NCBI GenBank assembly: GCA_018376135.1
Contig: JAHABX010000028.1
Location: 1 to 41,691, forward strand
From: Clostridiales bacterium
Lineage (GTDB): Bacteria; Bacillota; Clostridia; Lachnospirales; Lachnospiraceae
DNA length: 41,691 nucleotides
Direction of reading: 5' to 3'
In this document: piece by piece, positions 16,237 through 23,471 of the stretch
Position numbering within the stretch: position 1 is the stretch's first letter
How the letters are laid out: the number at the start of each line of letters is the position of its first letter
Made by a program: the position numbers and the translations under genes
Notes under the pieces: model-generated
Databases searched by the model: none
Told to the model about the DNA's origin: nothing
Seen by the model: the letters and a program-made list of their open reading frames with translations, nothing else

Positions 16237-16998
16237 TTACCCTTCCTCTGCGGCATTCGCAATATACATGACCGTCAGCATACAGAAAATAAATGCCTGC
16301 ATAAATCCTGAGAACCAGTCAAAATATACGGATAAGACCGCAGGAATACCAACATCCAGAATTGGTATCTGTGCCAGTACATCGCCGACCACTCCAGGGA
16401 TCAGACCAAGCAGCGCCGAACTCGCCACTGCCAGAGCTCCATAGATCAGTCCGTTGATGACCACGCCGGAAAGAATGTTGCCAAAGTGACGGCATGCCAT
16501 ACTGATCGGCGTTGCCAGCTCTGAGAGCACATTGAACGGCGTCATGATTGCGATCGGCGTTGTAAATCCCTTCAGATAACCGCCAAAACCGCTGGATTTG
16601 ATCTTCTGTGCGGTAATCATGGTAAATACCACCACCGCCCAGGCTGCTTCCGTAGACAGATCCGCTGTAGGGCTTCTAAGACCGATCAGGCTGATCAGGT
16701 TCGATACCACGCTGGTCACGAACAATGCCGCAACAAAGGGAATCATATGCCGGAACCTTTCTCCCATATTCCCGACCACGAACTTGTTCGCCTGTTCCAC
16801 CAGAAGCTCGGCTACCGCCTGCCTTTTGGAAATGTTTTCGACTTTCAGGTCATGAGTCAGCCAGATACAAAGACCCGTGATCACCAGCATGACAAGCCAG
16901 CTTACGACCATGGTCTCACTGATTTGCAGCTGCCCGAGAACCGGCAGCTCGATCGGCAGGCTGATCAGGACTCTTGCCCCTGAAATATCCAGATTCAT
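16237..16998 (-). CDS. atpB: ATP synthase Fo a subunit
   Basis: The 253-residue stator channel protein in the cytoplasmic membrane, five or six helices. The key segment MACRHFGNILSGVVING holds the conserved Arg that faces the c-ring carboxylates (RxFGN pattern; E. coli Arg210 equivalent), and the last helices (FIFCMLTVMYIANA) match the family. The N-terminal half includes ERFRHMIPFVAALF, which corresponds to the conserved NPFG/FIPFI area. It pairs with the c-ring at 15850-16128 to form the ion path, 108 bases upstream of atpE. Confidence 0.95.
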   Translation of the reverse strand: MNLDISGARVLISLPIELPVLGQLQISETMVVSWLVMLVITGLCIWLTHDLKVENISKRQAVAELLVEQANKFVVGNMGERFRHMIPFVAALFVTSVVSNLISLIGLRSPTADLSTEAAWAVVVFTMITAQKIKSSGFGGYLKGFTTPIAIMTPFNVLSELATPISMACRHFGNILSGVVINGLIYGALAVASSALLGLIPGVVGDVLAQIPILDVGIPAVLSVYFDWFSGFMQAFIFCMLTVMYIANAAEEG

Positions 16999-17015
16999 TT
17001 ATGCTTCCACCTCCT

Positions 17016-17429
17016 TTATTTTCTCAAAATACCCGTTAATTTGATGCCCATCCCCGGAAACAAAAGTGGAAGAAGTCCTGCCACCATTGAAAAACAGGGA
17101 GCTGCGATCGCAATGACTACCCATACCATCTGCAGCAGCATCCGCTGAGAATAACTGGCCTTCATCTTCATCCTGGCCATCTCCTCATCACTGGTGGCGG
17201 CTACCTTCTGAACCGTAAGCCCCATCAGGAAAAAATTCAGCACGGCAATGCTTCCTCCGCAGATGCCTCCAAGAAATACCGTATAATCCAGAGGCACCTT
17301 CTCCGGAATGAACAGGTGGAGCACCGCAAATCCGATCCACATCAGGATCACACCGACCGCCGTACTTACTGCCACCTTTTTCGTTTCCTTCTTTACCGCC
17401 GGCTGAACATCAGAAAAAATTCTTGCCAT
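17016..17429 (-). CDS. AtpI-like subunit I (ATP synthase assembly/Mg2+ protein)
   Basis: A 137-residue membrane protein with four predicted helices (starting VGVILMWIGFAVLHLF, then VFLGGICGGSIAVLNFFLMG and two C-terminal helices). Its position directly before atpB and its four-helix layout match subunit I (AtpI), which helps c-ring assembly. The N-terminus is charged (residues 1-20) and there is a basic loop after helix 2 (EEMARMKMKASYSQRM). Cotranscribed with the atp genes, 17 bases from atpB. Sequence is poorly conserved in this family, so the call rests mainly on topology and context. Confidence 0.8.
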   Translation of the reverse strand: MARIFSDVQPAVKKETKKVAVSTAVGVILMWIGFAVLHLFIPEKVPLDYTVFLGGICGGSIAVLNFFLMGLTVQKVAATSDEEMARMKMKASYSQRMLLQMVWVVIAIAAPCFSMVAGLLPLLFPGMGIKLTGILRK

Positions 17430-17439
17430 AATTCCTCCG

Positions 17440-17703
17440 CTACCTGTGTCTGTTAAAACTGACCTTCTTCTTTTCTTTTTCCTTTTTCTGACGAATGGTC
17501 ACTCCAAGATAGAACTTGTACGCTACCATGGCAGAACCGCCCATCCCGAAGAAAAATCCCGGAATATAGATCCATCCGCTCATTCCAAAGCTTACGCTCA
17601 GCCATACACAGATGCCCAGGCACAAAAGAAGAGGTGGGATGAGAGAGAGTCCAAACTGGGTCAGCGCTGTAAGATTCTTCATCATGTCCGTCCAATACTT
17701 CAA
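17440..17703 (-). CDS. AtpZ/AtpI-associated small membrane protein, TTG start
   Basis: A small protein of 87 residues with two membrane helices (SLIPPLLLCLGICVWLSV and WIYIPGFFFGMGGSAMVAY) and a strongly basic tail (RQKKEKEKKK). It fits the AtpZ type found with AtpI as first gene of many Firmicutes atp operons, which has been linked to Mg2+/Ca2+ handling and rotor assembly. The start is taken as TTG at 17703, seven bases after AAAGGAGGG. The longer ATG frame to 17802 would overlap the promoter and a leader hairpin and has no ribosome site. A TTG start on the first operon gene may keep its output low. Confidence 0.75.
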   Translation of the reverse strand: MKYWTDMMKNLTALTQFGLSLIPPLLLCLGICVWLSVSFGMSGWIYIPGFFFGMGGSAMVAYKFYLGVTIRQKKEKEKKKVSFNRHR

Positions 17704-17745
17704 GACTTTCCCTCCTTTAACCGTATTTTTCACTAAACCTGCTCT

Positions 17746-17777
17746 ACCCTCAGTGTGCAAGGGGACGCACCGAGGGT
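17746..17777 (-). promoter_or_regulatory. Hairpin in the atp operon leader
   Basis: ACCCTCGGTG pairs with CACTGAGGGT (one G-T) in the untranslated leader, between the promoter and the first gene. No T run follows, so it may protect the transcript or bind a regulator rather than end transcription. Confidence 0.5.
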
Positions 17778-17792
17778 ATCTCACGTAGTTAG

Positions 17793-17821
17793 ATTCTATC
17801 ACAAATTTACAAATGGTACAA
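17793..17821 (-). promoter_or_regulatory. atp operon promoter
   Basis: Minus strand TTGTAC (17816-17821), 17-bp spacer, TAGAAT (17793-17798). It is the only good promoter ahead of the first gene and predicts a leader of about 85 nt. Confidence 0.75.
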
Positions 17822-17843
17822 TGAATTTAAATGGATAATGTAC

Positions 17844-17870
17844 AAAAAGACTGACGCAATCTGCGCCAGC
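17844..17870 (-). terminator. Terminator of the sua5-upp-dCMP deaminase operon
   Basis: CTGGCGCA and TGCGTCAG pair (one mismatch) on the minus strand and are followed by TTTTT, ten bases after the deaminase stop. Confidence 0.8.
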
Positions 17871-17879
17871 CTTCTAATT

Positions 17880-18365
17880 CTATACTTCCAGCCGGATGGT
17901 CCGATTGTGTTTCTGATAAGGAGTCATCTTCACGCCTGCTGCCTTCAGCATTCTTCTCGAAGCCAGATTTGCAGGTGTCCCGTTATATTTGTCATCTGCA
18001 TAGACCAGCTCGCCGATCCCGGCCTGAATGATCGCCTTGGCACACTCATTGCACGGAAAGAGCGTCACATACAGCTTCGTTCCTTCCAGGCTTCCTCCCC
18101 GGTAGTTCAGGATCGCATTCAGCTCGCTGTGCGTCACATATGCATATTTACTGTCGTAGACATCCCCTTCCCGCTCCCACGGGAATTCATCATCATCGCA
18201 CCCTTTTGGGAATCCATTATAACCCATTGACAGGATTTTATTCTCTTTGCTTACAATACAGGCTCCCACCTGTGTGTTGGGATCCTTGGAACGCATGGCT
18301 GCCAGATACGCAATGCCCATAAAATATTCATCCCAGGAGATGTAATCACTTCTTTTTCCAGACAT
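17880..18365 (-). CDS. dCMP deaminase (ComEB-like)
   Basis: A 161-residue zinc deaminase that converts dCMP to dUMP, feeding thymidylate synthesis. Zinc ligands are HSE (VTHSELNAI, His and the catalytic Glu near 80-82) and PCNEC (two Cys near 105-108). The N-terminal SWDEYFMGIAYLAAMRSKDP and QVGACIV are standard. The family usually has HAE; HSE is a mild variant. It lies nine bases after upp, so the last two genes of this operon both serve pyrimidine nucleotide salvage. Start at 18365 follows AGGAGG. Confidence 0.93.
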   Translation of the reverse strand: MSGKRSDYISWDEYFMGIAYLAAMRSKDPNTQVGACIVSKENKILSMGYNGFPKGCDDDEFPWEREGDVYDSKYAYVTHSELNAILNYRGGSLEGTKLYVTLFPCNECAKAIIQAGIGELVYADDKYNGTPANLASRRMLKAAGVKMTPYQKHNRTIRLEV

Positions 18366-18373
18366 ACTTCCTC

Positions 18374-19003
18374 CTACTTCGTTCCGAAGATACGGTCTCC
18401 CGCATCGCCAAGCCCCGGGACAATGTATCCGTGCTCATTCAGACGCTCGTCCATCACTCCGATATACACATCCACATCCGGATGATCCTCCTGCATCCGC
18501 TTCAGTCCGTCCGGAGCCGCAACAATGCACATAAAACGGATATTCTTCACGCCCTTCGCCTTCAGCATGGTGATCGCCGCAGAAGCGGATCCTCCCGTTG
18601 CCAGCATCGGATCGACCACGAATACCTCTCTCTCGGAACAGTCCTTGGGAAGCTTGCAGTAATACTCCACCGGCTCCAGCGTCTCCTCATTCCGATACAG
18701 TCCGATATGACCAACCTTCGCTGCCGGGATCATGGTCAGCATACCGTCCACCATACCCAGTCCGGCTCTCAGGATCGGAACGATGGCAAGCTTCTTGCCC
18801 TCCAGCTCCTTTACCTTTGTACTGCATATGGGCGTCTCCACCTCTACCTCCGTAAGTTTCAGATCTCTGGTTGCCTCATAACACATGAGCATGGCAATCT
18901 CTCCGATCAGCTGACGGAAATCACGGGAGCCGGTCTCCTTCCTGCGGATCAGTCCGATCTTGTGCTGAATCAGCGGGTGATCCATAATCTTCACTTTTGA
19001 CAT
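18374..19003 (-). CDS. upp: Uracil phosphoribosyltransferase
   Basis: A 209-residue salvage enzyme making UMP from uracil and PRPP. The PRPP loop VVDPMLATGGSA is clear, as are the N-terminal VKIMDHPLIQHKIGLIR and the C-terminal PGLGDAGDRIFGTK that binds uracil. Length equals the usual 208-210 residues with the start at 19003, nine bases after AGGAGG; the longer frame to 19036 is not conserved. It is 13 bases downstream of sua5. Confidence 0.97.
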   Translation of the reverse strand: MSKVKIMDHPLIQHKIGLIRRKETGSRDFRQLIGEIAMLMCYEATRDLKLTEVEVETPICSTKVKELEGKKLAIVPILRAGLGMVDGMLTMIPAAKVGHIGLYRNEETLEPVEYYCKLPKDCSEREVFVVDPMLATGGSASAAITMLKAKGVKNIRFMCIVAAPDGLKRMQEDHPDVDVYIGVMDERLNEHGYIVPGLGDAGDRIFGTK

Positions 19004-19016
19004 CTCTTTTGTCCTC

Positions 19017-20063
19017 CTATCTCTCAGTGACATCAATTCTCTGATGTCCTGCTGCTTTTAATAATCGATTCATAATTGCCTGTCCCAGCCCCGGAGCCTC
19101 AAAGGACTCCGAATAGATCGCTTCCACACCGTCTTCATCAAACTCCCGCAGGATCGCGAACAGATGGCTGGCAATCGACAGCTCATCCTGCCTGGATCCG
19201 ATGCATTTGATATCTCCTCCGGCATATCGGTCCTTTGTCTCCTCCGTACAGATAATTCCCGTCTTCCCGGCTTCTGCTGCCCTCTCATTAATATAGGCAA
19301 CCACCTGTTCCATCGGACCTTCCACGATCCTTAAATCTGCCTTCGGCGCATAATGCCGGTACTTCATCCCCGGTGCCTTTGGACGTATTCCGGAATCAGC
19401 CGCGATCAGTCCTCTGTCAATCTGCGCTTCTCCCAGTACCGCCTGTACCATCTCCAGAGAAATATATCCCGGTCTCAGTATGGTCGGCGTCTCCGAAGTC
19501 AGATCCACAATCGTGGATTCCAGCCCTATGGGAACCGGACCGCCGTCCAGGATCAGCGGAACCTTTCCCTCCATATCCTCATACACATGCTGTGCCGTCG
19601 TAGGGCTGGGACGCCCCGACATATTGGCACTGGGTGCAGCCACATAGCCGCCTCCCTTACGGATCAGCTCCAGCGCAATCTTATCCGAAGGCATACGCAC
19701 TGCCACCGTATCAAGTCCGCCGGTCGTCCCATAAGGGACACATGCACTCTTATAAAATATCATCGTCAGCGGTCCCGGCCAGTATGCCTCTGCCAGCCGC
19801 TTCGCAGCCTTTGGCACCTTCGCTGTGATCTTATCCAGATACTCCATATCGGCAATATGAATGATCAGCGGATTGTCCGAAGGTCTGCCCTTTGCCGCAT
19901 AGATCTTCTTCGCAGCCTCCTCATCCAGCGCATTCGCTCCCAGACCATATACGGTCTCTGTGGGAAATGCTACCAGACCTCCGTCCCGCAGGATCCTTCC
20001 CGCGCGCTCCATTGCCCTTTCATCTATATTTTCCCGGTCGATCTGTATCAACTCTGTCTGCAT
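19017..20063 (-). CDS. Threonylcarbamoyl-AMP synthase (Sua5 type)
   Basis: A 348-residue two-domain enzyme that makes threonylcarbamoyl-AMP from Thr, bicarbonate and ATP for the universal t6A37 tRNA modification. The N-terminal YrdC domain (residues about 15-210) has GGLVAFPTETVYGLGANA, AAKGRPSDNPLI and APSANMSGRPSPT. The C-terminal Sua5 domain (about 235-345) closes after the PGMKYRHYAPKA linker. The full length is that of Sua5 rather than the short TsaC form. First gene of the operon; start at 20063 six bases after GAGGAA. Confidence 0.95.
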   Translation of the reverse strand: MQTELIQIDRENIDERAMERAGRILRDGGLVAFPTETVYGLGANALDEEAAKKIYAAKGRPSDNPLIIHIADMEYLDKITAKVPKAAKRLAEAYWPGPLTMIFYKSACVPYGTTGGLDTVAVRMPSDKIALELIRKGGGYVAAPSANMSGRPSPTTAQHVYEDMEGKVPLILDGGPVPIGLESTIVDLTSETPTILRPGYISLEMVQAVLGEAQIDRGLIAADSGIRPKAPGMKYRHYAPKADLRIVEGPMEQVVAYINERAAEAGKTGIICTEETKDRYAGGDIKCIGSRQDELSIASHLFAILREFDEDGVEAIYSESFEAPGLGQAIMNRLLKAAGHQRIDVTER

Positions 20064-20101
20064 CCTGAGTTCCTCTTACTTATATTCATTCTCGTTACTT
20101 C

Positions 20102-20129
20102 ATTATACCAGACCCGATCAAAAAAGCAA
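20102..20129 (-). promoter_or_regulatory. sua5 operon promoter
   Basis: Minus strand TTGCTT (20124-20129), 16-bp spacer, TATAAT (20102-20107), directly after the stop of the cwlD 3' piece. The operon is therefore expressed independently of the interrupted amidase gene. Confidence 0.7.
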
Positions 20130-20133
20130 CGAG

Positions 20134-20679
20134 CTACTGTAAATACGAGAGAATTCCCATGGCGATCCCCCATGCAATCTGATTCTGATAGCTGTCCTCC
20201 TGCAGCTTTTTTGCCTCCTCCCAGTTACTCAGAAACCCGCACTCCACGATCACTATGGGTGCTTCTGTCTTTTTCAGCAGATAGTAGCTGCTGTTTGCTT
20301 TTGCCTGCCGGTGATTGTCAGGATCCACATAGGATACCAGCTTCGCCTGCAGGGTCTCTGCCAGCTTCTTTCCCTCTGCAGAATTTCCATAGTAAAAGAC
20401 CTGCGCGCCATTCACATATTCTTCATGATAGCTGTTCTGATGAATGCTGACCACGCAGTCCGGCTTTTTCTCATTGATGAGTGCACAGCGGTTCTTCATA
20501 TCCTGAACCTTTTTATTGGAGGTCTGCTCCTCATATAACCCCTTGTCTGTCTCTCTGGTCATCAGCACCTCCACATCCTGCTGCCTGAGAATCGACTGTA
20601 CCTTTTTCGCGATCACAAGATTCAGGTCCTTTTCCAGAGAATCATCCACTCCTACCTTCCCCGGATCATTGCCACCGTG
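20134..20679 (-). pseudogene. cwlD: cwlD-like amidase, 3' piece (interrupted gene)
   Basis: About 180 codons of an N-acetylmuramoyl-L-alanine amidase (Amidase_3) without its own start. The frame is intact from the shared core (CACGGTGGCA, 20670-20679; His-Gly-Gly) to the stop. Visible active-site parts: GGNDPGKVG, the second zinc ligand Glu in SLEKDLNL, the third in VSIHQNS and the catalytic Glu in IVECGFLSN. NRCALINEKKPDCVV and GAQVFYYGNSAEGKKLA look like CwlD, the mother-cell enzyme that starts muramic-delta-lactam formation in the spore cortex. The apparent N-terminal extension up to 20772 crosses the cstA terminator and is not real. Joined to 23318-23471 this piece gives a 229-residue protein, close to the 237 of B. 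subtilis CwlD. No stop or frameshift is seen, so decay has not set in. Confidence 0.85.
20670..20679 (-). repeat. Downstream core site of the intervening element
   Basis: Minus strand CACGGTGGCA at the 3' junction; the partner at 23318-23327 differs at one base (C for T). In both copies the reading frame is CAC GGy GGC, the zinc-binding His and two Gly of the amidase motif. Confidence 0.7.
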
Positions 20680-20731
20680 GGGTGGCGCAAATTCCCTGGA
20701 ATTTTCCGCCTCCGCCTGATGATTTCCATAG

Positions 20732-20766
20732 AAAAAACCGCGGGTCCTCCTGAGAGGATCCGCGGT
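20732..20766 (-). terminator. Terminator of cstA
   Basis: Minus strand ACCGCGG and CCGCGGT with inner CCTC/GAGG pairs, followed by five or six T. It lies inside the element, 22 bases after the cstA stop, and insulates the cwlD 3' piece from cstA transcription. Confidence 0.9.
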
Positions 20767-20787
20767 CATCACCGTGCTTCAAAAGGC

Positions 20788-22221
20788 TTACGCCTCTGTT
20801 TTACCATTTACAATGCATTTGAACAGGAACAGTCCGAACAGTACCACTGCGAATACAATACCTGCCGGATAGCTGATGGATGCGCTCATCTTGAAGCCCT
20901 CGTCAGCCATCAGAATATATGTAAGAGATACTGCTGACATAAATGCCGCCGGAACTGCAGCAATGAAGCTTGATTTCTTGCTCACATATTTTGCAAGATA
21001 AGTAGCGCCTGCCCACAGAGCGATCATTGCCAGGGTCTGGTTAGACCATGAGAAATATCTCCATACTACATTGTAATCGATCAGGGAAATAAAATATCCC
21101 ACGATCAGAAGCGGTGCAGAAAGAAGAAGACGCTTCCTGCCGTCCTTCTGATCAATCTTGAACCAATCTGCAATAGTCAGACGGGCGCTGCGGAATGCCG
21201 TGTCACCAGAGGTGATCGGGCATGCAATAACGCCGATCATTGCCAGCACACCGCCGACAGGTCCCAGAAGACCGATAGACATCTCATATACAGTAGTGGA
21301 ATTACCACCGTTCATTGCAGCAAGACCAGTCATAAGTCCGCCGGTCTTCTCGTAGAATGCACAGCCTGCTGCCGCCCAGATCAGAGCGATGATACCCTCT
21401 GAAACCATAGCGCCATAAAAGATTCTGCGACCGTCTCTCTCAGAGGTCAGACATCTTGCAACCATAGGAGACTGTGTCGCATGGAAACCGGAAATTGCTC
21501 CACATGCCACTGTGATGAACATGAACGGCCAGATCGGCTTTCCATCCGGATGCAGATTCTGTAAGGTCAGCTCCATCATCGGTGCAGCACCGGTAATGTT
21601 GTTGACTACAGTCGCACCGCCAATACCGATCGCCATAACGATCAGACAGATACCAAAGATTGGATACAGCTTGCCGATGATCTTGTCGATCGGAAGCAGA
21701 GTTGCCAAAAAGTAATAAATCAGAATAACAATGGTCCAGAACTTCACGTTCAGCCATTCCGGTGTCAGCAACGCGATCAGACCAGCCGGTCCAACCATAA
21801 ATACAACACCAACCATAACAAGAAGCACAACGGAGAAGATACGCATAACGGTCTTCATTGCCGGTCCTAAATAGATACCGGTGATCTCAGAAATACTTGC
21901 ACCGTCATTTCTCATAGACAGCATACCGCTCAGGAAATCATGCACCGCACCTGCGAAAATCGTACCAAATACGATCCAGAGCATAACGCTTGGTCCCCAG
22001 ATGGCACCTGACAATGCACCAAAGATCGGTCCCAGTCCTGCGATATTCAGAAGCTGGATCAAAAATGCTCTCCACGGAGCGATCGGTGTGTAGTCAACGC
22101 CATCCTCCAGACGGGTACACGGTGTCTCTCTGTCATCCGGCTGAAATACTTTCTCTACAAAGGCGCCATAAGTAATGTAGCCTACGATCAGTATTACAAG
22201 GCTGACTAAAAATGTAATCAT
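20788..22221 (-). CDS. cstA: CstA-family transporter (carbon starvation protein A)
   Basis: A 477-residue membrane protein with about 12-14 helices. CstA-family members take up peptides or pyruvate when carbon is scarce. Family hallmarks: GLGPIFGALSGAIWGP, a GTIFAGAVHDFLSGMLSMRNDG segment (short motif GAVHD), and GAISGFHATQSPMVARCL in the middle. The chain is shorter than E. coli CstA (about 700) but fits the compact clostridial form. Start is taken at 22221, six bases after AAGGAGGG; the longer frame to 22260 would read through a leader hairpin. It is the second gene of the element interrupting cwlD and has its own -10-like TATACT (22279-22284) and terminator, so it can be expressed whatever the state of the element. 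Finding it as cargo of such an element is odd. Confidence 0.9.
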   Translation of the reverse strand: MITFLVSLVILIVGYITYGAFVEKVFQPDDRETPCTRLEDGVDYTPIAPWRAFLIQLLNIAGLGPIFGALSGAIWGPSVMLWIVFGTIFAGAVHDFLSGMLSMRNDGASISEITGIYLGPAMKTVMRIFSVVLLVMVGVVFMVGPAGLIALLTPEWLNVKFWTIVILIYYFLATLLPIDKIIGKLYPIFGICLIVMAIGIGGATVVNNITGAAPMMELTLQNLHPDGKPIWPFMFITVACGAISGFHATQSPMVARCLTSERDGRRIFYGAMVSEGIIALIWAAAGCAFYEKTGGLMTGLAAMNGGNSTTVYEMSIGLLGPVGGVLAMIGVIACPITSGDTAFRSARLTIADWFKIDQKDGRKRLLLSAPLLIVGYFISLIDYNVVWRYFSWSNQTLAMIALWAGATYLAKYVSKKSSFIAAVPAAFMSAVSLTYILMADEGFKMSASISYPAGIVFAVVLFGLFLFKCIVNGKTEA

Positions 22222-22236
22222 ACAAAACCCTCCTTC

Positions 22237-22259
22237 TGGCGAAACATCTATTTTCGCCA
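22237..22259 (-). promoter_or_regulatory. Perfect hairpin just ahead of the cstA ribosome site
   Basis: TGGCGAAA and TTTCGCCA pair around a 7-base loop, ending only a few bases before AAGGAGGG. There is no T run. It may act as an operator or control access to the ribosome site. Confidence 0.5.
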
Positions 22260-22365
22260 AACTTATTTTTACTCTCTAAGTATATTCCCTTTGCATTTCA
22301 AATTAAAATACCTATATCATATATAAACCATACCTAAAAAGTATTATTTTTTTATAAATTTTTTG

Positions 22366-23295
22366 TTAATCTTTTATTTTCTGACGTTTATTTCTTAACA
22401 TCGACTGCACATTTTCCCATAATTCGCGCTCGATCAACGGCTCATGCATGCCCTTTACAACGATCCATTCCTCCTTCCGCCTGTTTCTGGGCTTCCGGTG
22501 CATGTACTGCTCCCTCCTTCCCTGCACCACAGCCCCCGTATACAGCTCACTGTGCAGGATCCGGCACACCCCCGAATAGGTCCACTCCTTCCCTTCCGAA
22601 GCAGTCCTCCGGTTCTGATACCGCTCACCGTTCAGGCGCTTATAGGCAATGGGGGACGGTATCTGATCCCGGTTCAGTCCCTCTGCGATCTCCCGGATTG
22701 CATGCCCCTGTGCATATTCCCGGAAGATCCGCTGTACGATCCCGGCTGCAGGCGCATCCCTTATCAGGTGGTTCCTGTCTTTTGGGTCCTTCCGATATCC
22801 ATATGCGGCAAATGCACCGATAAACTGCCCCAGCTTCTGTTTATTCCGCATGGTCACATGGACCTTTTCCGAAATATCCCTGGCATACTGCTCATTCAGA
22901 ATATTTTTCAGCGGAAGAAAAAGATTATAGGCACGCTCCAGACTGTCGATCTGATCCGCTGCCGCAATGAAACGAATTCCCTTTTCCGGGAAATACCGCT
23001 CCAGATATCTTCCGGTCTCAATGTAATCCCTGCCGAACCTGGACAGATCCTTTACCAGAATACAGTCCACCTCTCCCTTTTCCACCGCCTCCATCATCCT
23101 CCGAAAGCCGGGTCTCTCAAAATTCGTTCCGCTGTAGCCGTCATCCACATAGTAATCCTTCAGGATCAGCTCCGGATGCCTCTGTATATATTCCCTCAGA
23201 AAATCCCTCTGATTTCCTATACTGTCACTTTCTGACCGGTCTCCATCCTCTCTGGAAAGCCGGATATAAGCAGCCGTAATATATATACTCATCAT
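22366..23295 (-). CDS. Short serine recombinase of the cwlD element
   Basis: A 309-residue site-specific recombinase. The N-terminal resolvase domain (residues about 5-150) has the catalytic Ser14 in YIRLSREDG, the GYSGTNFERPGF turn and KDLSRFGRDY. A recombinase domain follows (about 160-260; AAYGYRKDP, IREIAEGLNRDQIPSP, GKEWTYSGVCRILHSELYTG). The chain stops right after EEWIVVKGMHEPLIERELW, where full-length large serine recombinases go on with a zinc ribbon and coiled coil; both are missing. Untranslated A+T-rich DNA follows, with no continuation in other frames. Its start (ATG 23295) overlaps the TGA of the cwlD 5' piece in ATGA and has AGGAGGGG seven bases upstream, so it is likely translated with that piece. 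It is the obvious agent for inserting or excising the element; activity without the C-terminal part is uncertain. Confidence 0.9.
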   Translation of the reverse strand: MMSIYITAAYIRLSREDGDRSESDSIGNQRDFLREYIQRHPELILKDYYVDDGYSGTNFERPGFRRMMEAVEKGEVDCILVKDLSRFGRDYIETGRYLERYFPEKGIRFIAAADQIDSLERAYNLFLPLKNILNEQYARDISEKVHVTMRNKQKLGQFIGAFAAYGYRKDPKDRNHLIRDAPAAGIVQRIFREYAQGHAIREIAEGLNRDQIPSPIAYKRLNGERYQNRRTASEGKEWTYSGVCRILHSELYTGAVVQGRREQYMHRKPRNRRKEEWIVVKGMHEPLIERELWENVQSMLRNKRQKIKD

Positions 23296-23471
23296 ACGCC
23301 TGCCCCTCCTGTATTTCTGCCGCCGTGCCCTGCGTCAACAATGACCGTCTTTTTCGACTCTCCCTTCACTCTCGTGCTTGCTGCCCGTTCCCAGCCCTTT
23401 CCTGCCAGCATACAGGCACACAGAATCAGTGCAACCGACATTACAAGTTCCAACTGTTTTTTTTCCAACAT
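23292..23471 (-). pseudogene. cwlD: cwlD-like amidase, 5' piece (interrupted gene)
   Basis: The piece has an N-terminal membrane anchor or signal (LELVMSVALILCACMLAG), a short basic linker, then KKTVIVDAGHGG, the first zinc-binding motif of Amidase_3 enzymes. The frame then leaves homology at the core site (23318-23327) and ends seven codons after the core, with its TGA overlapping the recombinase ATG. Start is taken at 23471; an ATG at 23486 lies inside the stem of a terminator. No strong ribosome site is visible (GGCGG eight bases upstream at best). The piece encodes the anchor and first zinc ligand, and 20134-20679 encodes the rest. The product would act outside the membrane on peptidoglycan, most likely spore cortex. 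Confidence 0.8.
23318..23327 (-). repeat. Upstream core site of the intervening element
   Basis: Minus strand CACGGCGGCA. The copy at 20670-20679 reads CACGGTGGCA. The amidase motif DAGHGG ends on it, and the recombinase start lies 22 bases further in. Confidence 0.7.

Larger units (their letters stand above)
20680..23327 (-). mobile_element. 2,648-bp skin-like intervening element inside cwlD
   Basis: The stretch between equal points of the two CACGG(C/T)GGCA copies holds a short serine recombinase gene, a cstA gene with its own promoter area and terminator, and nothing else. It cuts the amidase frame exactly at the His-Gly-Gly codons. Removing 2,648 bp leaves 690 bases from the ATG at 23471 to the stop at 20134, a multiple of three with no internal stop, and restores DAGHGGNDPGK. 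Precise, frame-restoring boundaries plus a serine recombinase at one end are the marks of excisable intervening elements such as skin in sigK. Whether excision still occurs cannot be told from one sequence. Confidence 0.75.

Noticed and set aside
20680..20772. N-terminal extension making 20134-20772 look like a whole amidase
   Set aside because: The extra 31 residues cross the cstA terminator, have no ribosome site and lack the anchor and the DAGHGG start of the motif. The true N-terminus is at 23318-23471.
20680..23327. Prophage or integrative element
   Set aside because: Only a recombinase and cstA are present: no phage, conjugation or replication genes.
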